Below are positions 36,308 to 46,400 of a stretch of DNA of 64,000 nt, one piece after another. Made by a program: the position numbers and the translations under genes. Position 1 is the first letter of the stretch. The number at the start of each line of letters is the position of its first letter. Source of the DNA: Streptomyces sp. NBC_01451. Its GTDB lineage: Bacteria; Actinomycetota; Actinomycetes; Streptomycetales; Streptomycetaceae. The stretch spans positions 5,456,001-5,520,000 of the forward strand of contig NZ_CP109479.1 of NCBI RefSeq assembly GCF_036227485.1, given 5' to 3'. The notes beneath the pieces are model-generated. The model was given only the letters and a program-made list of their open reading frames with translations. It made no database searches and was not told where the DNA came from.

Positions 36308-39300
36308 CTAGCCGATGGCTCCGATGATGAGGGTCTTCCCTGTGTACGTGGTGGCGCTGATGCCGGTGGCGGTGCCGTCGAGGCGGTAGAGGAGGCCGGC
36401 CGGGGTGATGGCCCAGATGTCGGGGAGGTCGGTGCTGGTCATGCCGGGGCTGCCGTACAGGAAGGGGTAGGTGGCGGTGGTGAAGCCGCCCTCGGCGTAG
36501 AGGTCGTCGCCGTCGAGGCTGACGGCGGAGCTGGCCAGGGTGGCCCAGTCGGTGGTACCGGTGCTGGTGGCGGCGGAGTGGCGGAGCCAGAGGTTGCCTG
36601 CGGCGGTGCGGTAGATCATGTCGATGGTGCCGTCGGAGTTGAAGTCGGCGAGGCTGACGATGTCGCGGTCCGACCAGGCGCTGGCGGAGAGCCGGGTGGC
36701 GGTGGCGAAGCTTCCGCCGCTGTAGCCGGAGAAGATCCACAGGGCGTCACCGGACACGGCGAGGAGTTCGGGCTGTTCGTCGCCGTTGGCGTCGCCCATC
36801 GACTTGATCTCGGTCAGGGTGGCGGGATCGGGGGCGTTCGAGGGGAGCTGGATCTTCTGGCGCTGTGAGACGTCGGTGCCGCCGTATCCGTCGCCGGGGT
36901 AGAGGTAGAGGCCGCCGTCCGGGGTGCGGACGACGAAGTCGGTGATGCCGTCGCCGGGGGCGAAGTCGCCGTTGTGGGTGATGAGGGCGTAGGTGCTGGA
37001 GCCGTTCCACCAGTGGCCGACGGAGGTGGCGTCGGTGAGGAGGGTGCCCTCGTCGTGGGTGGTCGTGGTGGAGGCGACGTAGGTGCCGGTGTTGGTGATG
37101 CTCTCGATGTAGAGCTTGCCGGTGGTGCGGATGGCGGCGAAGTCGGGGATCTGGTCGCCGGTGTAGTCGGCGGCGCCGTCCGGTACGGCCTTGGGGGTGA
37201 CGTAGAAGACGTACTTCTTGGCGTTGGAGGCGTTGCCGGCGGCGTCGTACGCCTTGATGTACAGGACGTTGGGTCCGGCCAGGGTGGGCTTGCCGGTGAC
37301 GGTCTTGGAGGTGATGACCGTGGAGCAGGAGGCGGTGGGGCCGCCGGTGGTGCCGGAGGTGGAGGCGCAGACGTAGTTGGCGTAGGTGGTGGAGTTGAAG
37401 GAGTACGCGTACTTCACGACGTCGGTGTCGGTGGTGGAGAAGGTGAAGGCGCCGGAGGTGCCGAAGGTCTCCGTTGACCAGACGCTGCCGTTCCCGCTGC
37501 TGCCGTCGGGCTTGAGGTCCTCGGGGAAGACGGTGGAGACGGCCCCGGGGGTGGTGGGGATGGACGTGTTGTAGGTGAAGCGGCAGACGTCGTCGCCGGT
37601 GGTGGGGGCCCAGCCGGAGTCGGTTCCGTCGTCGTCCTCGGCCCGTACCCGCCAGGAGTAGTCGTAGCCGTTGGTGAACTTGGTGCCGGCGATCGACCAG
37701 GAGGCGGCGCCGGTGGCGGTGGCGGCGGTCTTTGTGGCGGTGACCTTGGTGGTGGTGCTGTAACCCGTCCGCCAGTACTCGAAGTAGAGGGAGGCGAGGT
37801 CGCCGTCGGGGTCGGTGGCCTTGGCGGACAGGGTGATGGTGGTCTGCTTGCCGATGTTGATGTAGGGGCTGGCCGAGGTGTCGCAGGTGCCGGCGGTGAT
37901 GGCGAGGTTGGTGGGGGTGTTCGGGGCGCGGACGTAGAGGATGGACAGCGCGGGGGCGTCGGTGTTCTCGGCCTTGAACTTCTTCCAGGTGTAGGGGTCG
38001 GTCTCGGCGGTGGAGCCGGAGGCGGAGTTGGCGCGCAGCCCGATGGTGAAGGAGGTCCAGCCGCCGTCGGCGGCGGACTGGGCGAGGGACTTGATGCTGA
38101 AGTCGACGTAGGCGTCGGGGCAGCTGCTGGACTTCCAGCCGTGGGCGAAGGACTTCTCGGTGATGAGCGTCTTCCACGAGGGCTGGTTGTTCCAGGTGGT
38201 GGACGAGGAGATGCCGCCGGTGTGCCACAGCTCGACCTGGCGGGCCGAGCACGACCAGGAGTGGGTCTCCCGGACCTTGACGGTGGCGGATCTGACGGTG
38301 GCGCCCTTGATCGTCTTCTTGAGCTTGAGCCTGAAGAAGGAGCGGGCGGTGCCCCAGGTGTCGGACTCGTAGCCGACGCGGGCCTCGGTGGTGCCCGTGT
38401 TGTAGTTCGCGCCGTCGAAGAAGCTGGAGGAGGGGTACCTCTTGTAGGCGGTGGTCCAGGCGTCGGTGACCCCGGAGACGGACGGGTCGATGAAGACCGG
38501 GTAGGTGGTGTCGGCGGCGGTGAGGAGTTTGGTGTCCGCGCGGACGGTGAGGTAGGCGCCGTCGGTCAGGAGGGCCTGGGCGGTGGCGGCGTGGGTGCCT
38601 GGGACGGGACCGGCCAGACCTCGCAGGGCCAGGGTGTCGGCTGTGGACAGGCCGGCCGGGGCCGCGCGGGTGAAGCTCGCGGGCTCGGCACTGGCGGTCT
38701 CGGTGTCGTCGCCCGTGCTGGTGTCGGGTGAAGCGGTGGCGGATGTCGACCCGTTGTCCGGGGTGGTCTCCTCCGGGGTGACGGCCTCGTCGTTCTCGCC
38801 CTCGGTGATGGTCTCCTCGTCCGTCTCCTCCGAGGCCGACGTGCTGGGTTCGGCCTCGGTGCTGCCGGTGTCCTCGTCGGTGGGATCGGGGTCGTCGCCG
38901 ATCGTGGTGTCGGGGGTGCCCGCGGAGTCCCACATCAGGGGGGTGGGGGAGACGGCGACCTCGGTGCCGTCGGAGGTGTGGGCGGTGACGGTGTCGGTGG
39001 CCGGGTCGATCTGGAAGGTGAGGTCGGGGGAGGTGAGCCGGTAGGTGAGCTCGGTCAGGGCCTCGTCGGCCGCTGCCTCGGGGGTGTGGACGATCAGTAC
39101 GTGGGAGAAGCCGGTGTCGCGGGCGGTCAGCAGGAGGTCCACGTCGGGAAGGACGTCCCGGTAGAGGGCCTGGGCGCCGGTGACGACCGGTTCGGGCAGG
39201 GCACCGGGCCAGGACACGGTCAGTTCGTGTCCGCCGGTGGTGAGGGTGACCAGGTCCGACCACGTGCTCGGGATGGTGGGGGCCGCCGGGTCCTCCTCGG

Positions 39301-39892
39301 TGGCCCCGGTGCCCGACTCGTTGTCGTCGTCGGCGGTGGTGTACGCGGCCTGCTGCGGACCGGCGTACGCGGCCTGCCGTGCACCGGCGTAACCGGCCTG
39401 GCGCAGACCCGACTTGACCGCGCCACCGCTGTCGCCGGAGTTGCCGGGATCACCCGAGGAGAAGGTGACCGGGGTGGGGGAGGCGGTGGTGGTCCAGCCC
39501 TGTTCGGTGGCGACCAGGCCGGTGTCGATGTCCTGCCACTGCCCGTCGGCGTTCCTGGCGCGTATGGGCTGGGCGTGGGTGGTGAGGGTGAAGGTTCCGT
39601 CGGGGTTGGCGTAGGTGGTGGACGACTCGTCGCGCAGCGCGGTGACCTCTACCTTCGTGCCGGTTGCACGGGCCTTGTCCTGCGCGGTGTCCTCGTCCAC
39701 CGGCTTCACTCTGGCGGCGGGCTTCTCCGGTCCTGACCCGGGAGTGCCGAAGCCGAGGTCGGATTCGAGCAGGGTCAGGCCCAGAGCGGTCGCGGTGACC
39801 GCGGCGACGAGCGCCACGAGTGGCTTCGTCCGCCGGTGGCCGGCTCTCTTGGTGGGTTGCTCGTCCACGGTGTTTCCCGTCCCCTCACGCAT
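36308..39892 (-). CDS. Secreted DNRLRE / FG-GAP repeat protein
   Basis: About 1194 residues. After a basic N-terminus, a signal-peptide-like hydrophobic stretch (PLVALVAAVTATALGLTLL) lies near residues 24-42. Residues ~70-300 form a beta-rich domain with DGQWQDIDTGL and YRDVLPDVDLLLTARDTGF, also found in the protein starting at 63258. A Thr/Glu/Ser-rich linker follows (~330-420), then a DNRLRE-type domain near 470-640, Fn3-like modules, and a C-terminal FG-GAP/VCBS propeller with Asp-rich loops (GDANGDEQPELLA, DFNSDGTIDMIYR). Such proteins commonly neighbour RHS proteins in Streptomyces and probably act at the cell surface. ATG 39892 is used; GTG 39937 is an alternative and neither has a good ribosome site. 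It is divergent from the RHS gene. Confidence 0.8.
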   Translation of the reverse strand: MREGTGNTVDEQPTKRAGHRRTKPLVALVAAVTATALGLTLLESDLGFGTPGSGPEKPAARVKPVDEDTAQDKARATGTKVEVTALRDESSTTYANPDGTFTLTTHAQPIRARNADGQWQDIDTGLVATEQGWTTTASPTPVTFSSGDPGNSGDSGGAVKSGLRQAGYAGARQAAYAGPQQAAYTTADDDNESGTGATEEDPAAPTIPSTWSDLVTLTTGGHELTVSWPGALPEPVVTGAQALYRDVLPDVDLLLTARDTGFSHVLIVHTPEAAADEALTELTYRLTSPDLTFQIDPATDTVTAHTSDGTEVAVSPTPLMWDSAGTPDTTIGDDPDPTDEDTGSTEAEPSTSASEETDEETITEGENDEAVTPEETTPDNGSTSATASPDTSTGDDTETASAEPASFTRAAPAGLSTADTLALRGLAGPVPGTHAATAQALLTDGAYLTVRADTKLLTAADTTYPVFIDPSVSGVTDAWTTAYKRYPSSSFFDGANYNTGTTEARVGYESDTWGTARSFFRLKLKKTIKGATVRSATVKVRETHSWSCSARQVELWHTGGISSSTTWNNQPSWKTLITEKSFAHGWKSSSCPDAYVDFSIKSLAQSAADGGWTSFTIGLRANSASGSTAETDPYTWKKFKAENTDAPALSILYVRAPNTPTNLAITAGTCDTSASPYINIGKQTTITLSAKATDPDGDLASLYFEYWRTGYSTTTKVTATKTAATATGAASWSIAGTKFTNGYDYSWRVRAEDDDGTDSGWAPTTGDDVCRFTYNTSIPTTPGAVSTVFPEDLKPDGSSGNGSVWSTETFGTSGAFTFSTTDTDVVKYAYSFNSTTYANYVCASTSGTTGGPTASCSTVITSKTVTGKPTLAGPNVLYIKAYDAAGNASNAKKYVFYVTPKAVPDGAADYTGDQIPDFAAIRTTGKLYIESITNTGTYVASTTTTHDEGTLLTDATSVGHWWNGSSTYALITHNGDFAPGDGITDFVVRTPDGGLYLYPGDGYGGTDVSQRQKIQLPSNAPDPATLTEIKSMGDANGDEQPELLAVSGDALWIFSGYSGGSFATATRLSASAWSDRDIVSLADFNSDGTIDMIYRTAAGNLWLRHSAATSTGTTDWATLASSAVSLDGDDLYAEGGFTTATYPFLYGSPGMTSTDLPDIWAITPAGLLYRLDGTATGISATTYTGKTLIIGAIG

Positions 39893-40418
39893 ATCTCTGA
39901 CGCCGCCCCGAATTCCTCTCCGGCCGTTTTTGGACACACCACGGGCAAGAGGATCGCTGAGGAAGTATCCCCCCTCTCGGGAATACCTTTCGAGGATGCG
40001 GCGAATGCTGTGCGGACGCTATGCGTCCGGAATTGGGAGAGATAAATTCCTTGCGTGGTGGGTCGGTGTGTGCCGCACTGCGGAGGGGGTCGGACGTAAC
40101 GTGACGAGAACGGTCAATATTCAGGTCGAGTCATCCATTTTTTGCCTTCAGTATGCCAAATGAATAGTTTTTCTTGGGTTGTGATCTTGCGAGATAATAA
40201 AACCCTCCTGTGTGTGATCGGGTTCTTTTGCCGTCGCCGCACCGATTGCGCCGTTGTCTATTCGTTATAAATGCAGGTCGGTATTGACCGAAGATCCTCA
40301 GGGCGTGTAGAAATCGCGCTCGTATCAATCGTGTTGTGACGCCGCCTGCCCAATCACCGCGCTGTCGAGGGTGTTTCGGGATTCCGGGATTGCGTGGGTC
40401 GAGAGAACGGGGACGGCG
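39893..40418. promoter_or_regulatory. AT-rich divergent promoter region of the toxin locus
   Basis: About 525 bases between two large secreted-protein genes; 40130-40300 is conspicuously less GC-rich than the rest of the window. A perfect inverted repeat TCGGT-ATTG-ACCGA lies at 40278-40291. Promoters for both genes are expected here; none can be assigned exactly. Confidence 0.5.
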
Positions 40419-43400
40419 GTGCGCAGTGCTTCCAGGTATGGGCGCGGGGCGTTGAGAGCGACGCGTGCGCGGCGTGCGCGGGCCCGACTGGCCGTGGTGA
40501 GCGGTCTGTTCCTGGCGCTGATGCTGGGGGCCTCGCCGGTGGCCTATGCCCTGCCGCCCACGGACGACGCCCGTACCGGCGTGGACCTGGTGGAGCTGCC
40601 CGAGGCCGACGCGCTCGCCGAGGACGGCACCACGACGGCCTCGCTCGAGTCCCTGGAGACGGTGACCTCCACCGAGGTCGACGACTTCCAGGCCCTGTAC
40701 ACCGAACCCATCGAGGGGGGTTCGGCCGCGGCCAGCCTGACCGGTCTGGAGGCCGGTGAGCTGGTGAAGGTCACCGCCACGGACGGCACCGTCCCGGTCG
40801 AGATCGGCGCGCCGGCGGACGCGACGACCGCGGAGGCGACAGCCCTTGAGGGCAACTGGTCGGTGGCGATGGCCTCGGACGCGGAGGCGGACGCCGCCGG
40901 TGTGGAGGGCGTGGTCCTGGAGGTCGCGCCGCCGTCCACCGCGACGGGCGAGGCTGTCATCGCGCTGGACGCCGCGGACTTCTCGCAGAACTACGGCGCG
41001 GAGTGGATGGACCGCCTGGACTTCTGGATGTACCCGTCCTGCTTCCTGACCACCCCCGATGTGGAGGGCTGCTCGGAGCCGACCGCGGTGCCCACCGAGG
41101 TGGTGTACGACGAGGTCGCCACCACCATCACCGACACGACCGTCGACGAGGACACCGGGGCGAGCACCACCACCGAGAAGGCGGGCACCGACCTCGCGCC
41201 GTCGATCCGCGTCACGGTGGACGTGGAGGCGCTGGTGGCCGACCCGACCGCCACCACGTCCACGGAGTCCACGGCTTCGACGGCCGCCACGTCCGGTACG
41301 GGGTCGGTGTCCAGCGCCGTGTACACCACCCCCGCGGACACCGACTCCGACTCCGGTATCCGCACCGTCGCGAGCGGCTCGTCGGGCTCGGGTGTGCTGA
41401 TGGGCAACTCCGACGGTGCCGGCGCGGGCGGTGACTTCGCGGCGACCCCGTTGCCCGCGTCCGGTTCGTGGTCGGCGGGTTCCTCCTCGGGCGCGTTCAC
41501 CTACTCGTATCCGCTGGCCGGTCCGGCGGTGCCGAACGGGCCGACGCCGAACGTGGCCTTCTCGTACAACTCCCAGTCGGTGGACGGCAAGACGTCCTCG
41601 ACGAACAACCAGGCGTCCGGGATCGGCGAGGGCTGGTCCTGGGACCCGGGCAGCATCACCCGGACGTACACCTCGTGCATGCTGGACGCGACCACGGGAG
41701 CGAACAACAAGGGCAAGACGTCCGCCGACCTGTGCTACGGCACCAAGAACGCGACGCTGACCCTGAACGGGACGACCACCGAACTGGTCTACGAGTCCGG
41801 GGTGTGGCGCACCGCGAACGGTGACAACACCAAGATCGAGCTGCTGACGAACACCGCGCTGGCCAACGGGGACGACGACGGTGAGTACTGGCGCATCACC
41901 GACACCGCGGGCACCCAGTACTACTACGGGCTGAACCACCTTCCCGGCTGGACGTCCGGAAAGGACACCACCGACTCGGTGTTCACCGTGCCGGTCGCCT
42001 CCAACCACGACGGAGAGCCCGGCTACAACGCCACGTTCAAGAACTCCTTCCAGGACCAGGCCTGGAAGTGGAACCTGGACTACGTCGTCGACGTCAACGG
42101 CAACGCCATGTCCCTGTGGTGGGGGTCCGAGACCAACCACTACGCCAAGGCCTTCGACTTCGACAACCCTGTCGCCTACGAGCGCGGCGGCTACCTCAAG
42201 CGCATCGACTACGGACAGCGCTCCGACACCCTCTACACCGCAGAGCCGCTGGCCCGGATGGCCTTCACCTCGGACGAACGGTGCCTTGAGTCCGAGGCCA
42301 AGTGCACCGCCGACCACTTCACCTCCGGCAACTGGTCGGAGAACCACATCTGGTACGACACGCCCGCCGACCTGTACTGCGGCTCCTCGGGCGAGTGCAC
42401 GACCCCCTCGCCGACCTTCTGGTCCCGCAAGCTGATCACCCAGGTGACCTCCTGCACCCAGCGGGTCAAGGGCGCCTCCCTGACCCCGTACGACTCGTCG
42501 ACCGGCACCGGCGACCGGCACGCCTGCGCGCTGTCCGGGCAGACCAGCACCCCCCTGGCCAAGGTCGACCGGTGGTCGCTGAAGCAGTCCTTCCCCTGGG
42601 ACAAGACCGGGCACTACACCGCCCTGTGGCTGGAGTCGGTCACCAGGACGGGCTACGGGGTGGACGGGTCCACCCAGACCCTGAACCCGGTGTCGTTCCA
42701 CAGCAAGCTCCTGCCCAACCGGATACCCACCAGCTCCACCGACAAGGGCCCGACCTTCGACCGGCTGCGGATCGACACGGTGGTCTCGGAGTACGGCGGC
42801 GAGACCCAGGTCACCTACTCCACCCCCGAGGGCGCGTGCGACTCGGGCACCGGCTTCCCGGACCCCGACGAGAACCATCTGCTCTGCTACCCCGTGTACT
42901 GGCACGCCGACCCCGAACTGGCCGACCAGAAGATCTCCTGGTTCCAGAAGTACGTGGTCGACATGGTCGTCGAGATGCCGAACATGACCGGCGTCGACAA
43001 CAAGACGACCAGCTACGCCTACACCACCCTCATCGACACGATCGACGGGGCGCTGTGGGCCTACAACCGGGCCGAGGGCACCCGGAAGAAGACCCGTACC
43101 TGGGACCAGTGGCGCGGCTACCCCCTGGTCACCGTCACGGTCGGCTCGAACATCACTGGTTCGAAGGCCACCAAGACCGCCACCCGATACTTCCGCGGCA
43201 TGAGCGACGACCTGTACGTCTCCGGCAGCGGGACCAGCGCGGTGTGGAAGACGCGCGACATCACCATGTACGACGCCGACGAGACCATCAAGGCGGACAA
43301 GGAGCCGTACGCGGGCATGGTCGCCGAGGCGATCGTGTACGCGGACGGGTCCTCCGCCGCGGGCTGGGTGTCGAGGACGGTCAACATCCCCGACGACCCG

Positions 43401-46400
43401 ACGGTCCTCGCCACCCGTGTCCGAGGCGTCGCCGACACCGACACCGGCCGGGTGATCACCGACGATCCCGACCTGTACGCCTGGCGGGTCACCATCGACA
43501 CCACCAGGACGGTCACCAGGTCCTCCGGGAAGGGCGACGACTCCTCCGAACTGAGGACGGTCTCCACCCAGACCGACTACGACTCCACCTACGGTCTGCC
43601 CACCAAGGTCGTCTCCCACGGCGATCTCGCGGTGACCGGCGACGAGTCCTGCACCTACACGACGTACGTCAACGACACCTCGCTGAACCTGATCGGCCTG
43701 GTCTCCTCGACGATCTCGGTGAGCGGGACGAGCTGCGCGACCAGCCTGTCCTCGTCGACCGCGTCGACCCTGCTGTCGGCCTCGAAAATGGCCTACGACG
43801 GGGCGAGCGCGGCCTCGACCGGCCAGACGCTGACCAAGGGCCAGGTCACCAAGGTCTGGGACCCCACCGCGACCGGCACCGCCTGGAACAGCGTCCCGGC
43901 CTCCACCACGGGCTATGACGGCTACGGGCGGGTGGTCTCCTCCAAGGACTACCAGGGCAACGAGGACACCATCACCTTCACCCCGCCCGAGGGGCAGGTG
44001 TACTCGGTCACCTCGACGAACGCCAAGAGCCAGTCGTCGACCTCCACCCTGGATCCGGGCCGCGGGGTGGGGCTGACCGAGAAGGACGCCAACGGCAACG
44101 TCTCCTACGTCGCCTACGACCCGCTGGGCCGGGTGTGCGCCGGCTGGGAGGCCGGCACCACCCCGAACACCACCTACGGGCCGGTGTGCGAGGAGGACCT
44201 GCCCGTCGGCGACGACGGCGAGACCGCGAGGACCTGGGACGAGCAGTCCACCGGCAGGCCGAACGCGACCTTCGTCTACAACACCGACCCCAACAAGCCC
44301 GTCTCGGTGGTCACTTCAGGTCTGAAGGACGACGGCACCTACACCGACACCGCCGTCATCTACGACGGCCTCGGCCGGGTACGGCAGGAGCAGACCGGCG
44401 CGGTGGGCGGCAAGGGCCGCCTGATCACCGACACCCTCTACAACGGCAACGGCCAGATCCGCACCACCAACAACGCCTACTACACCGACGGCGACCCCGA
44501 CACCTCGGTCTTCGCCCCCAAATCCACCTCGACCGTCCCCAACGCCACCCAGTACTCCTACGACGGCCTGGGCCGCACCACCACCATCACCCCCGTCTAC
44601 AACTCCTACGTCCAGGACGGCAACCCCGACCCCTCCGACGGCACGGCGACCCAGAACCGCACCACCACCTACCTCTACGGCCTGGACTACACCACCGTCG
44701 TCCAGCCGACCGGCTCGGCCTCCTCCCGCACCTGGGTGGACACCCTGGGCCGCACCACCCGGATGGACACCTTCTCCTCGAAGTCCGCCGCCGAGTCCAA
44801 CTCCTTCACCGCGTCCGACTTCAAGTCCACCCGCTACACCTACGACGCGCGCGGTGACCAGACAGGCGTCACCGACAGCGCCGGGAACGTCTGGAAGACC
44901 ACCTACAACGCGATCGGCCAGCCGGACACCTCCACCGACCCCGACACCGGCACCACCACCCTCACCTACGACACCCTGGGCCGGGTCGCGACCTCGAAGA
45001 ACCAGGCCGGGTTCACCACCAGGACCAGCTACGACGTCCTGGACCGCCCTCTCCTGATCGAGGACGACAGCACCGGCACCGACCTGCTGTCGTACACGTA
45101 CGACGACACGACGGTCGCCAACGGGGTGGGCCAGCTGGCCAGAGCCACCCGCTACACCGACGGCAAGGCGTACACCACCTCGGTCGGCGGCTACACCCTG
45201 GACGGCAACCCGACGTCCAAGACCCTGACCCTGCCCGCGGTCGCGTCGGGGCTGCTCTCGACCGCGGAGGGCTTCGCCACCACCTACACCACCAACTACA
45301 CGTACACCGAGTCCGGTCAGCTGGCCTCGTACACCACCCCCGCGATGGGCGGCCTGCCCGAGGAGAAGGTGATCGTCCGCTACAACGCGGACGGGCTGCC
45401 CGTCTCCACCTCCGGCACCGACTGGTACACCTCCCAGACGTCCTACAGCGTGTACGGGGAGGTACTGCGCACCACCACCGGCGAGCAGGGCTCACGGGTG
45501 TGGACGACCAACCTGTTCGACGAGGCGACCGGACAGGTCGAGACGACCCTGGTGGACCGCGAGTCGACCTCGGACGCGACGTCGGGACTGACCGGAAACC
45601 GGGTCAACGCCCGTACCTACGCCTACGACCTGTCGGGCAACATCACCACCACCGCCGACACCTACGCGGCCGTCGTGGACCGCCAGTGCTTCACCTACGA
45701 CGGGATCGGCCAGCTCACCGAGGCCTGGACCACCCAGCGCACCGGGTGCACGGTGCCGGTCGCCACCGACGGCACGGTGAACGTGACCGCCGACAACGCC
45801 GGGTACTGGCAGTCGTACACCTACGACGAACTGGGCAACCGCAAGACCCTGAACACCCACAACGCCAAGGTGTCGTTCCTGCTGGACGGGACGGTGAACA
45901 CCGCCGCCGACTCCACCACGTCCTACGTCTACGGCACCCCGGACGCCACGAAGGGCTCGGGCGTCGCCCAGCCGCACACCCTGACCTCGATGACGTCCGT
46001 CTACACCAGCGGCGGTTCGAAGGTGACCGCGGCCTCCGCCCTGGACTACGACGACCTGGGGCAGACCACGTCCCGCACGATCGGCGGGGACGAGCAGGGC
46101 ATCACCTGGACGTGGGACGGCAAGGCGCAGACGGTCACGGGCTTCGGGGCGGCCGGTAAGGGCGCCTACACCTCGGGGCTCAGCGCGGGCATGTGCATGG
46201 ACCTGTCCTCGGGGTCCACCACGGCCGGCACCGCGATCCAGATGTGGCCGTGCAACGGCAGCAAGGCCGAGCAGTTCCGTGTCGAGGACGCGGTCACCAC
46301 CGACACCGCCACCACGGGGGCGCTGCAGGTGGCCGGGGTGTGCGTGCAGCCGACGGGCAAGGCCGTGGCGGCCGGTACCGCTGTCGTCGTCGCGGCCTGC

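Noticed and set aside
36747..39263. Leftward 838-codon frame inside the secreted FG-GAP gene
   Set aside because: Almost entirely His/Arg/Pro, a +1 shadow of the real leftward frame.
40131..43619. Leftward 1162-codon open frame opposite the RHS gene
   Set aside because: Arg/Gly/Val-rich translation with no domain; it mirrors the codon bias of the real gene on the other strand. The RHS frame has a signal peptide and recognisable domains.
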